From contig CAZGQD010000013.1 of assembly GCA_964527395.1 (NCBI GenBank), forward strand, positions 1 to 33,941: a stretch of DNA of 33,941 nucleotides, in the 5' to 3' direction. Below the pieces are notes generated by a model that was given only the letters and a program-made list of their open reading frames with translations, had not been told where the DNA came from and searched no databases. Positions 14,397-24,099 of the stretch are shown here, piece after piece (the first letter of the stretch is position 1; each line of letters begins with the position of its first letter). The position numbers were made by a program, and so were the translations under genes. This DNA is from GCA-2688265 sp964527395 (GTDB taxonomy: Archaea > Nanobdellota > Nanobdellia > Woesearchaeales > GW2011-AR9).

Positions 14397-17300
14397 ATGG
14401 TTAAAACGATCGATCGAGACATGGCAACAGTAACAAAACCAATAAATAAGATAGTTCAAGAACTAGCAAGTACTCACAAAGTAGGAATAACTAATCTAAA
14501 TGTACTTACGGGTTCTAGACACAAACTAGCTTCTCAAGAGCAACTATCTGCAATTCTAAAAGCTCTTCCTAGAACAACTGGCCATACAATTCAAGTAAGT
14601 GATGTTGATAGGAGTTTAACTTACGACCCTTCAGAAATAAACCTTGCAGAAACTATCGCAGATTTAGTAAAAAACCAATCAGAATTAAGACAAGATCTTC
14701 TTCTAGGCACAAGAGCAAAAAGCGATAAAACAATTCTAGCTGGACATTCATTAGACCATACTTTAGAAAGAACTCCTCTTCCAACACCAAGGCCAGCACA
14801 TCCAGTATCACAAATAGAACATCTAAGAAGATTCAAGCACGATAATCCTTTCGGCGATGGCGCTCTTTACATTGGTGATACAAGCCCAGGAGAAAAAAAC
14901 AACTATCCTTTTATTTTAGATAGTGCCGGAAAAATGCCTCAGATCCAAGACACTATAGCAACTATCACAAGAACCAGAAACGCATTAAGACCAGGCATAG
15001 AAACAGCAGCTTTAGCACACTTAGGATTCTCTACAGGCATCCTAGGGACAAAAAGATTAGACATCATGGATACATTAGACGCTAGTTTATCAAGACCCTA
15101 TACAGTACAAGATTTCCAAAGAGACACTCCTGAAGCAAGAGCAGTACAAATAGATTTAGATTATTCAGTAAAAAACGAAGCTTTCATAGAAGAACTAGCA
15201 CAACAATACTCACCAGAACAAGCAGAACAAGAAGAATTCACAGATATAGCACAAAAAATGGGCTTAATGTGGCTTCCAAGTGGGAATTCAACAGACTCAG
15301 ACAAAGTATACTTATCAAAAACTTTACAAGGAACAAGAGGAAATTATTCTAATGGGTCTTCCATAGATCAAAATACAACAATTGCTTTAGTTTCAAGAAG
15401 AATTCTAGACCAAAAAAGCCTAGACACTTTTATTGCAGATGCAACTTTAAGGTACCAAAAACTTCACCAAGGTAAAAAAGATGAGATTAAGACAGCATTA
15501 ACTGAACTAACTGCAGATATCACCATAGATCCAACTACTGGCCACTTAATTTATTCTCCAAGAGACAATACTAAACAACTAACTCTAGGCCATAATGTTT
15601 ACAATAATGAAGAAGTAATATCCATAAGAGGCTTCCAAACTAACTCTATTTTTCTAGATGACATGTTAAGGACAGCCGCAGAACTTCCAAGAAGACAAGA
15701 TGATGCTATAATTCTTCTATTAAATTCAAACAGAGTTCGAGACTACAATGGAACTCAAGGAGTAGTTCCTATCTCAACTGCAGATGTTAGAAGTTATTTG
15801 GCAAGAGAGAATTATAGTCTTAGGTCAACTGGAACAGACATCATATTTGAAAGACCAATTCCAGGTTCAACTGCAGCTGTTGAAAAACAAATTCAAGATC
15901 TTGGAAATACTCTAAAGATCAAAGCAACACATAACAACAGAACTGCTAAACTCTTAGAGGAACAAATCATTGGAAAATATGATCAAGATCAAAGATTAAC
16001 TATGGCTGATCGTCAAAGAATCAGAGAAAAAGCAGGTTTAACTTTAGACATTCTAGCAACAAATGAAAACACCTTATACCTTGCAAGTCATAAGGCAATT
16101 CCAAAAGAAGAAGCAAGAAAAAGATTAATTCAAGCAGCAGAAACTCTAGCAACAAACGGACTTGGTTCAGTTTTAGATATTTATAAAGAAGGTTCAGACT
16201 TACCATGGCTTACAAGAAAATTCAAACCAAAAATTCTAGAAGCAAGACAATCAATGACTACCCAAAGAGCAAAAGAGTTACTAAAAACTTACTTCGACTT
16301 AGACTTTACTGCAGATAATCAAAACGCAATTGCAAGAACAGAAATATCTTTACCTAGTATAACTGGAAAAGCATATCAACTATTAGGCATAGGGAAAAAT
16401 TATAATATTCATAGTAGCCACCGGGATTCAAGACAATTTATAGCAGGGTCCTTAGCAGAAGCAGTACAAGCAGATCAAATGTACCAAGACGCAAGAGGAA
16501 TCATCAAAAGCAGCATCCAAGATGAATCACAAAGAACAGTTCTAGAACAAAAATTCGACGACTTAGTTATCAACGATCTTGGCAACCCAAAAGGTAGAAA
16601 TGCTTCTGATCGTTACAGAAGTTTCAAATTAGCAGAACTTCCTGATCAAATCAAAGACGACAAAAGACTTTCAAGATTACTAGAAAAACAAAGCCCTCTA
16701 GATGCAAAAGACCTTGATTACTTAGCAACTAGCTTAGTAACAAGTTCAGGCGCACAAGTAGCAAAGCAGCAAANNNNNNNNNNNNNNNNNNNNNNNNNNN
16801 NNNNNNNNNNNNNNNNNNNNNNNNNNNNNNNNNNNNNNNNNNNNNNNNNNNNNNNNNNNNNNNNNNNNNNNNNTACTTAGCAACTAGCTTAGTAACAAGT
16901 TCAGGCGCACAAGTAGCAAAGCAGCAAACACCTCGAGCAACTCCTGCAAGAGTGGAACATACTCAAACTCAAGCACTTCCAGCACCTTCAAACTCAATGG
17001 TAATTCCAACAGCATTAGCTTCATTAGCTTCATTAGTTGGAGGAGCAATTCTGGGTGGAATTATAGGTTACACTGGACACGTTCTTTTCTCAGACTCAGC
17101 TACCCACGATCAAGTAGATTCTGCTTATAATGCAGGCCACGCAAAGGGTGTTCAAGAAGAAAGAGCAAGACAAGCAGATATTCCTTACAAAGCAATGGAG
17201 CATTGCAAAGCACTTCACGAGTTCAACCCAAGATCTGGACCAGCAAAAAGATTAGGTGACATTACAACGCTTGGAATTGCTCAATTAGACCAAACAGACA

Positions 17301-17524
17301 TATTTTTGGGAGTGAAAAAGTTCTACATTGACACAGGAAAAGAATCAGGACACTTAGGACAAATGTATGAAATGATGCATAAGCATTGCAGTTTACCACA
17401 ACCAAACTTAGACAAAACAACTGCTGCAGTAAACCTGTACAGAGAATTAGGAGTACCAAATACCAGATTTATTACAATCGATTTAGAAGACCCAAAACAA
17501 TCAAGACAAAATTTAGGATTATAA
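14397..17524 (+). CDS. large membrane-anchored protein of unknown function, ~990 aa, interrupted by an assembly gap
   Basis: The frame from 14397 enters a 100-N gap at 16774. The 55 bases just before the gap (16719-16773) are repeated exactly after it (16874-16928). Collapsing that overlap joins the frame to the one ending at 17524 without a shift, giving about 990 aa. The first ~790 residues are soluble, helix-rich and unrecognised. One membrane segment follows a Pro-rich stretch (AIPTAL-like run, VIPTALASLASLVGGAILGG, about residues 816-846), then a ~145-aa tail with C, H and K. It is the first gene of an operon with two secreted proteins (gap of 24 bases to the next start). Alternative start: ATG 14421. 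Function cannot be inferred beyond an envelope-linked role from context. Confidence 0.75.
16719..16928. other. 100-N scaffold gap with identical 55-bp flanks
   Basis: Ns fill 16774-16873. The 55 bases on the left are identical to the 55 bases on the right. A flank equal to a common assembler k-mer length indicates two contigs that meet at one graph node and were joined with a fixed-size gap. The true sequence is probably continuous with one copy of the 55 bases. Confidence 0.9.
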
Positions 17525-17531
17525 ACCCCCT

Positions 17532-17540
17532 CAGGAGGAT
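17532..17540 (+). promoter_or_regulatory. strong Shine-Dalgarno site of the second envelope-operon gene
   Basis: CAGGAGGAT lies 9 bases before the ATG at 17549. It is immediately preceded by CCCCT, and a similar CCCCTC-GGAGGT arrangement precedes the next gene (20207-20217, ATG 20227), so both sites have a complementary pyrimidine run just upstream. Confidence 0.7.
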
Positions 17541-17548
17541 AGATAAAA

Positions 17549-20185
17549 ATGAAAAGAACAAGAAAAACATTAACAGACTTATTATTACCAGCAGCATTTG
17601 CAGCAGGAGCAGCAATTGCATCACCTACAGCATACGCAGGTTTGGGTGGATCAGCTACTAGGGGCACACAAGGTCCAAGTCTAGATGACCCTAAAAAACT
17701 AGAACAACAAGCTCCTGCTAGCCCAGACACAGCTTGTGAAGAATTAGGTTCAAGTTTTCATTGTTATGAAGCCCTAGGTGGCAGCACAAAAGATTTCCTA
17801 TTTGAAATGATAGGAGTATCTAGTACTTATCATTCAAATGATGATGGATTAGCTATTTGTCCTACAGAAGGCGAACTTTGTTTTGATCTTAATAGATCTC
17901 GTAAAATTAATACTCAAACAAGTGGCACTAGTGGATCTTCAACAGGCGCTAGCAGCTCAACAACTAGAACAGATTTATCCACTCCTGGTCTACCTACAAA
18001 TACAGGTGGCTTAAGACCTGCAGGATCTTCATCAACCCAAGAAGACACTAGTGACCCAAAACATCCAAGATATTTTGGTGAATGTGGCCAAGTAATAACA
18101 ATTGGCAGTCGTGATGTTGATTTAAGAGGCTGGATTAAAGCTTCACCTGCTGACAGCACAGTTAACCCAGACAGAACTCTTGGAGAATCATACAGATTAA
18201 TTGGAGCAGATCCAAGTTCAGTTCCAAAACTAGCGCAAGAACCAGGTTTGATGCTTGCAAAATTAGAAGGAGAAGAACCTACTACAGGTTGCTATAATCC
18301 AAAAGCAGTACCATTAACTGCACATCTTCCAAATGTAACACAAATTATAAAGGAAGGAGAACAAAAAACATTCGACATCTCAAACTACATTAATGGAGAA
18401 CAAGGTGACTTAAAATTAACTCTTGAAGGAGACGTACCATCTTACGTAACTCAAGATGGAACTAGTATCACAGTTAAACCTGGAAGAAATGTAGCATCTA
18501 ACAAATTCCCAAGAACAGAAGAAACAATTTCCATGACTATAACTGATACAGCTACTGGGGAATCTGTTGATACTGGTATTTATTTAGCTATAAATAACTC
18601 AAATCAAGCATCAATTCTTGGAATAACTTACGCAGAAGAAAAAGTTCTTCAAGGCGAAGACGCAATTTATACTGAAGATAACAAACAAGGAACTGCAACC
18701 TTTTCTTTAACAGATGTAGATCCTAACGATCTTTTATTAGCAAGAATCACAGGACTACCTGAAGCTTGTACTGGTATTGAAAATGGCAAAATTTACACAG
18801 CTCAAAGCAGCCAAGGCTTAGTTCTATCTGCAGATTGTGACTTTAAAGGAAGAGATGGCAATGGAGACAAATACAAAGGTCAAACATTTCCTTTAGAAAT
18901 AACTCACAACGACGGTTCAAGTTCAATTACAAGAAATCTAGACTTAATCGTAGGCTCAGAAGATACTGTAGTAACTCAAACTCAAGGAGCAACACAAACA
19001 GACCCAGTAGCACCTCTAGCTGACACATCTAACCCAGAAAACCCTTACTTCAGAAATGGTTCTGATGGCGTGAAAAATATCTTCATGAGTGAAGGAAGAT
19101 CTAAAACCATCACACTAAAAGGAGTTGACCCTGAAGGAGAGAATTCTGAATTAACTTATTCTATGGATATGACTCAAACACCAGGTTTAGAATTAGAATT
19201 AAATAAAAATGAATTAACAATCACTGCTGGTTATGATGCAGTAACTTCAGATGAAGGTACAAAATTATTCGAAAGAACTGTAACTACTACCTCAGAAGAA
19301 TCTGACTTAACTGGGAAATTAAACCTAAACATCAATGTTTTAGATAGGAATGAACCAGCACAAAGACCAGATCCATCAAGCTCTGTAGCTGGAACTTCAG
19401 ATCCAACTGATACCAGCCTAGACGCAACTTCATCAGTGCAAGCTGGTCTTCTAACAAGGTATTCAATTGACGGAACTGGCGACAGAACTGCTCATTTAAC
19501 AACAACTTGGAAAAATGATAAAGGAACTTTCTTCACTTTAGGAGGGGGAGTCCACTACCAAGGTATGGGAAGTCAATTTCCTGGAGATTACAGTGAAAAC
19601 CATAATGAAACAGGTTTAGGAGAACCAATTCCACTTAGGGATGACAATGGTGATTATGTAACAATGCCATGTTCATGGGATCCAAGCTTAGATTGTGGTA
19701 TTTCAGTAGCTTCATCTGGTAATGAATTGTCTAGATCATATATTCAAAATTCAGCTGCAAGGTATGGTCCATCAGCTCTTGTTGAACTTGGAAAAGAATT
19801 AGGAGACTCAGATACTAGAGTTTCACCAAAATTAGCTGGATTTGCTGAATTAGCAAGACTAAAACCAAGTTCTGAAACAACAATTAATACAGTTGAGACA
19901 TGGGGAAGCAGTACTCAATATGAGTTCCAAACAGGCCAAGAGAATACTGAATTAGTGAATCCACAAACATTCGGATACCACACAGAAGAATCACTTGTTG
20001 GCGGTCCAACTGTTAATGTTGGAGAAGCAAGAATCATGGCACCAATTGGAGGATCATTCGAATTAGGTATAAAATTAGGTGAAAACAAAAATCTAGAACT
20101 TAATGCAAGATTCGATGCTGGATATGACCTTGGTCAACAAAGAGCAGTTTACACACTTGGAACAGGTCTAGATTTAACTTTTTAG
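17549..20185 (+). CDS. secreted surface protein with cadherin/Ig-like repeats and a barrel-like C-terminus
   Basis: An 878-aa protein with a signal peptide (basic MKRTRKT, hydrophobic core, AYA cleavage after residue 30). The middle has Ser/Thr-rich linkers and Ig/cadherin-like modules (VTQIIKEGEQKTFDISNYIN, MSEGRSKTITLKGVDPEGEN). The last ~230 residues alternate polar and hydrophobic positions in strand-like runs (GTFFTLGGGVHYQG, SFELGIKLGENKNLELNARF) and end AVYTLGTGLDLTF. A terminal phenylalanine after an alternating strand is the mark of bacterial outer-membrane barrels and autotransporters. There is no membrane helix near the C-terminus. Cysteines are sparse but paired in the first half. 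The role as a surface protein follows from the signal peptide; the barrel is inference. Confidence 0.75.
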   Translation: MKRTRKTLTDLLLPAAFAAGAAIASPTAYAGLGGSATRGTQGPSLDDPKKLEQQAPASPDTACEELGSSFHCYEALGGSTKDFLFEMIGVSSTYHSNDDGLAICPTEGELCFDLNRSRKINTQTSGTSGSSTGASSSTTRTDLSTPGLPTNTGGLRPAGSSSTQEDTSDPKHPRYFGECGQVITIGSRDVDLRGWIKASPADSTVNPDRTLGESYRLIGADPSSVPKLAQEPGLMLAKLEGEEPTTGCYNPKAVPLTAHLPNVTQIIKEGEQKTFDISNYINGEQGDLKLTLEGDVPSYVTQDGTSITVKPGRNVASNKFPRTEETISMTITDTATGESVDTGIYLAINNSNQASILGITYAEEKVLQGEDAIYTEDNKQGTATFSLTDVDPNDLLLARITGLPEACTGIENGKIYTAQSSQGLVLSADCDFKGRDGNGDKYKGQTFPLEITHNDGSSSITRNLDLIVGSEDTVVTQTQGATQTDPVAPLADTSNPENPYFRNGSDGVKNIFMSEGRSKTITLKGVDPEGENSELTYSMDMTQTPGLELELNKNELTITAGYDAVTSDEGTKLFERTVTTTSEESDLTGKLNLNINVLDRNEPAQRPDPSSSVAGTSDPTDTSLDATSSVQAGLLTRYSIDGTGDRTAHLTTTWKNDKGTFFTLGGGVHYQGMGSQFPGDYSENHNETGLGEPIPLRDDNGDYVTMPCSWDPSLDCGISVASSGNELSRSYIQNSAARYGPSALVELGKELGDSDTRVSPKLAGFAELARLKPSSETTINTVETWGSSTQYEFQTGQENTELVNPQTFGYHTEESLVGGPTVNVGEARIMAPIGGSFELGIKLGENKNLELNARFDAGYDLGQQRAVYTLGTGLDLTF

Positions 20186-20211
20186 ATAAAGATCAGAGAA
20201 GAAAACCCCTC

Positions 20212-20217
20212 GGAGGT
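20212..20217 (+). promoter_or_regulatory. Shine-Dalgarno site of the third envelope-operon gene
   Basis: GGAGGT ends 9 bases before the ATG at 20227 and fixes that start. The 41-base spacer after the previous stop has no TATA-like box, so the gene is probably read from the upstream promoter. Confidence 0.75.
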
Positions 20218-20226
20218 AAAATAATA

Positions 20227-23200
20227 ATGAAATCAAAAAATCAAAAAACTACAATAAGCAGAATATTTTGCGTATTATTATTGTTAAGCACACTAATTCC
20301 GTTTGCTTCAGCAGTAGAAAGCGTAACTGTACAATGGACTGGTGCAAGTGATTACACTTCATGGTCTACAACAAATCTAGAGGTTGAACAAGGATCAACC
20401 TTAGAAGCAACAGCAATAGTATATGATTATTTAAGCTCTAATTATGGTGCAACATCTCATTCCCATAAGATTCATGCAGCTTTATATGATGGTACAGTTC
20501 CTGCAGCAGGTGGAGTAATCCTTCCCGATGGAGCAAGTTCACAAGATCAAGAATATGTTGTCGATCAAATTACAGTCTCACTAGACTCTTATGAATACGG
20601 TTTCAAAGCACATACATTCACTTATGGTTCTTCAGTAACTGAAGGTCTTGATGGTCTTTACTCTTTTGTTGTAACTGTTACAAACGCAGCTGATTCTTCA
20701 GATGTATATGAAGAAATTATCTATGTAACTGTAGTTCCTCCTGGAGACACAACAGACACAACCACAGGAACAACTATCACAACCGGCCCTGACTCTGATG
20801 GAGATGGTGTAGAAGATAGTGTTGATAACTGTCCAGAAACATCCAATCCATACCCAGTTATAGCTGGAACAACCGTTCCTTATCAACTAGACAGTGATGG
20901 TGACGGTTATGGTAACGCTTGTGATGATATCACTGTAGCTTACTTAACTGAAACTTCAGTAGCTGAAGGTGAAACAGAAGGACACGCAGTTCTAATTAGC
21001 AACCCTAACTACGATAGCACAGAATCAATTGAAATCGAATATGAATATGATACCAAATCATCTAACTTTGAAAGAAGTATCCCTTCATTCATTGACATTT
21101 CAGTAGAAGAAACAGACAATGTTTTAGAAGCTATGACTAGTTACATGTTCTATATCACACCTGATTATGAATTATTTGATCACGCAGATTATCCAAACTT
21201 AGAAGATACCTTTACTATCTACGCAACAGTTTACGAACTTAACGAAGATGGATCAAGAGGTCACGAAGAAACTTTTGACTTTGAAGTAACTTTAACTGAC
21301 ACCAACAGAGAAGCAGAAGCAAACAGTTGTGAAATCACAATAAACGAAGATGAAATAACAACTTACGACTTAACAAGTCTAACTTCAGACGCAGATAGTG
21401 ATGATTTAATCTACTCAGAATATGTGAATTTCAATTCATGGATAACTATAGCTTCAGATGGTCTAGTAACACTTGATCTACAAAACAATGAAGTAGGAGC
21501 AGATTATTATAGCTTTTTTGTTCAAGCAACTGAATACTATCCAGAAACTTCTACTCAAACAGGAGGAGCAATAGAATTCGAATGTGAAGTTAATATTCAA
21601 AGAGAAGACCCAGAATTAACAGCTTCTGGAACTGACGTAGCTGTAAATGAAGGTGACGAAGGAACATCAACAGTAACAATTGAAAACCCAAGCTCCAGCA
21701 CTTCAACATTCACAATTGAATTAGCAAGAGACGCTACAACAACTATACATGGTGAAGATACTGCAAGTACAATTATTGGTTACCCAGTAAGCTTAGCAGC
21801 AGGAGACCTAGACTTTGACGTAACTGTAGAACCTGGTTTTGATATTATCAACCACGCAAACTACGCAGCAACCAGTAGCTTAGAAGACTCATTCACAGTT
21901 TACGCTACAATTATTGAATTAGATGCAAGTGGAGCTGAGATCCAAACAATCACTACAGAATTCAAAGTGGACGTAACCGATGTAAACCAAGAACCAGAAG
22001 CAGACACATGTGAAGCTTCAATAGTTCAAGGAGAATACGAAGAATTAAACATTGCAGCAACAGCAGCTGATGATGACTACGATACTTTATATTACTCATT
22101 CACAGGTTTAGATTCAACTTGGATGAGCATAAGCTCAACTGTAGTTCTAGAATTAGACTTAACTACAACAGAAATAGCAGCTGGAGATTACGCAGTTGAT
22201 GTGGTAGTAGAAGATTATTATCCTGGAACAGCAACTGCTGCAGGAGCATCAATTAGCTACACATGTACAATTACAGTAACAGAAGAAGCTAACACAGCAC
22301 CAACTCTAACTATGCCTGGTGACGTTACAGTAACAGAAGGATACACAATCAGTGAATCAGCTGAATTCAGCGACGATGATGGAGATATCCTAATTGTATC
22401 AGTAACTGGGATTGATTCAGCTTACTACACAATTGATTCAAGCACTGGACAAGTTGATTTTGATTGGGAAACTGGGGAAGGCGACGCAGGTACATATGAT
22501 GTAACTGTGACAGTAACTGATGGGACTGATACTGCATCAGGTTCTTTCACTATTAACATAGAAGAAGCAACAACTAACACAGCACCTTATTTCACTGGTT
22601 TAACAGACTTAACAATCGTTGAAGGAGCTTATGCTAGTTTCACTTTCACTGTAACAGACGATGAAGGTGACGAAATAACTGACGTATACATTAACGGAGA
22701 ACCATCTGCAGTAACAATCACTAATAATGGAGATGGAACATACACCTTCGAAATCCAAACAAATCAAGGTGACTACGATAGTATTGGAGACAGATTACTA
22801 ACAATTGTAGCAGTCGACGAACATAGTGCAGAAGGTACAGATAGCTTTGCAATTTACCTACTAATAGACACTGATGGAGATCTAATCACAGATGATGAAG
22901 ACAACTGTCCAGAAATCGCTAACGAAGATCAAACAGACAGTGACGGAAATGGCGTAGGCGATGCTTGTGAAGATGGTAACGAAGCACCTGTTATCACTGA
23001 AATCACAGATGATTCAACCACAGAAGGGAACTCAGTTACTTTCACAACCACAGTTACAGACAACGATGGTACAGTTGAAAACATTGAAATTGCAGGCTTA
23101 GAAGACTTATCAGATGACAGTTCTGTAGAAACAACTTACGATGAAACAACTGGCGAGTTAACCATTACTGTAAACACAGCATGTGGCGATTCAGACTACA

Positions 23201-23937
23201 GTTCATATGATGTAACAGTTACAGCTACTGACGACGATGGAGCACAAACAAGTACAAGCTTCACTTTAACAGTAGATAATAGTGACACATGTGTAGTTGT
23301 AAGTGACAACAACAAGCCAATTCTTTACACAACTGTTGACCAAACTCTAGAAGAAGGCGAATCTGTAACTATTGAAGTTAGCTTCAAAGACGCAGATGCA
23401 GATGACACCTTAACTCTAAGCTACAGTGGTCTACCTGACGACGTAACTTACGAAGCTTGTTCAGACGACGGTCAAACATACTGTTTCACTTGGGTAACTG
23501 AAGAAGGAGACGCAGGTGTTTACACTTGGGAATTCGCTGTATCTGATGGTGAGAGTACTACTACTAGTGAAGTTGAGATCACAGTAGTAAAACTGGACTT
23601 AGATGAAACACAACACGGAACTCTTGAGAGCTTAATTTACACAAATGTAATGTTTGACAATGAAGAAGTACGTGCTGGTGACTATGCTCTGCTAACCATC
23701 AACATGCAGAACAATGGTTACATTGACTTAGAAGATATGCAAGCTTTCGTTACAATTCCAGAATTAGGAAGACAATTCGTTTCATCTAGTTTTGACGTTG
23801 AAGAAGACGAAACAGTTAGCATCCAAGTACCGGTCTACATTGACTCAAATGCACACCTAGACCAATATCTTGTCAAAATCGCGGTATCTGGTGACCAATA
23901 TAGCCACCAAACATACCGAGAACTACGGGTAATTTAG
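20227..23937 (+). CDS. very large secreted multi-domain surface protein (Ig/cadherin-like and TSP3 calcium-binding repeats)
   Basis: A 1236-aa protein with a signal peptide (hydrophobic IFCVLLLLSTLIPFASA, cleavage after residue 29). Domains in order: an N-terminal beta domain (VQWTGASDYTSWSTTNLEVE); a thrombospondin type 3 stretch (SDGDGVEDSVDNCPE, SDGDGYGNACDD) that should bind calcium; several Ig/cadherin-like modules (NTAPTLTMPGDVTVTEGY, NTAPYFTGLTDLTIVEGAY); a second TSP3 stretch (DTDGDLITDDEDNCPE); further Ig-like modules; and a C-terminal domain (TQHGTLESLIYTN ... VTIPELGRQF) resembling one in the S-layer-like protein at 24100. No C-terminal membrane helix, so it is probably held non-covalently or through a partner. 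Very acidic. Last gene of the operon, with a terminator-like site after it. Confidence 0.85.
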   Translation: MKSKNQKTTISRIFCVLLLLSTLIPFASAVESVTVQWTGASDYTSWSTTNLEVEQGSTLEATAIVYDYLSSNYGATSHSHKIHAALYDGTVPAAGGVILPDGASSQDQEYVVDQITVSLDSYEYGFKAHTFTYGSSVTEGLDGLYSFVVTVTNAADSSDVYEEIIYVTVVPPGDTTDTTTGTTITTGPDSDGDGVEDSVDNCPETSNPYPVIAGTTVPYQLDSDGDGYGNACDDITVAYLTETSVAEGETEGHAVLISNPNYDSTESIEIEYEYDTKSSNFERSIPSFIDISVEETDNVLEAMTSYMFYITPDYELFDHADYPNLEDTFTIYATVYELNEDGSRGHEETFDFEVTLTDTNREAEANSCEITINEDEITTYDLTSLTSDADSDDLIYSEYVNFNSWITIASDGLVTLDLQNNEVGADYYSFFVQATEYYPETSTQTGGAIEFECEVNIQREDPELTASGTDVAVNEGDEGTSTVTIENPSSSTSTFTIELARDATTTIHGEDTASTIIGYPVSLAAGDLDFDVTVEPGFDIINHANYAATSSLEDSFTVYATIIELDASGAEIQTITTEFKVDVTDVNQEPEADTCEASIVQGEYEELNIAATAADDDYDTLYYSFTGLDSTWMSISSTVVLELDLTTTEIAAGDYAVDVVVEDYYPGTATAAGASISYTCTITVTEEANTAPTLTMPGDVTVTEGYTISESAEFSDDDGDILIVSVTGIDSAYYTIDSSTGQVDFDWETGEGDAGTYDVTVTVTDGTDTASGSFTINIEEATTNTAPYFTGLTDLTIVEGAYASFTFTVTDDEGDEITDVYINGEPSAVTITNNGDGTYTFEIQTNQGDYDSIGDRLLTIVAVDEHSAEGTDSFAIYLLIDTDGDLITDDEDNCPEIANEDQTDSDGNGVGDACEDGNEAPVITEITDDSTTEGNSVTFTTTVTDNDGTVENIEIAGLEDLSDDSSVETTYDETTGELTITVNTACGDSDYSSYDVTVTATDDDGAQTSTSFTLTVDNSDTCVVVSDNNKPILYTTVDQTLEEGESVTIEVSFKDADADDTLTLSYSGLPDDVTYEACSDDGQTYCFTWVTEEGDAGVYTWEFAVSDGESTTTSEVEITVVKLDLDETQHGTLESLIYTNVMFDNEEVRAGDYALLTINMQNNGYIDLEDMQAFVTIPELGRQFVSSSFDVEEDETVSIQVPVYIDSNAHLDQYLVKIAVSGDQYSHQTYRELRVI

Positions 23938-23950
23938 GGGCCCTTTTTTT
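23938..23950 (+). terminator. terminator-like GGGCCC plus T-tract
   Basis: GGGCCC directly follows the stop codon and is followed by seven Ts, then further T-runs. In archaea T-tracts alone can stop transcription. Confidence 0.5.
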
Positions 23951-24004
23951 GTTATTTTTTTAATAACTCTAAGAAAAACATATGAAATCATATGAACACC
24001 AATG

Positions 24005-24041
24005 ACTACTTTAGAGTAGCACAGAAGCAAAAGCTTTAAAA
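24005..24041 (+). promoter_or_regulatory. promoter of the S-layer-like gene with the shared upstream motif
   Basis: ACTACTTTAGAGTAGC (24005-24020) is itself nearly palindromic (CTACT/AGTAG) and stands 14 bases before the TATA-like TTTAAAA (24035-24041). A strong Shine-Dalgarno GGAGG is at 24085-24089 and the ATG at 24100, so the mRNA has a leader of about 38 bases. Confidence 0.5.
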
Positions 24042-24099
24042 AGAGTGCTATTTGAGAGAACAAAATATCCTATAACATTGTTATGGAGGAAGATAGAAA

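Noticed and set aside
16952..17524. Separate 190-aa gene starting at GTG
   Set aside because: There is no ribosome site before it and the frame joins the upstream gene once the duplicated 55 bases at the gap are collapsed.
17525..17548. Riboswitch-like sequestration of the Shine-Dalgarno by CCCCTC
   Set aside because: The complementary runs are separated by only one or two bases, so a stable hairpin cannot form with full pairing; noted only as a recurring arrangement.
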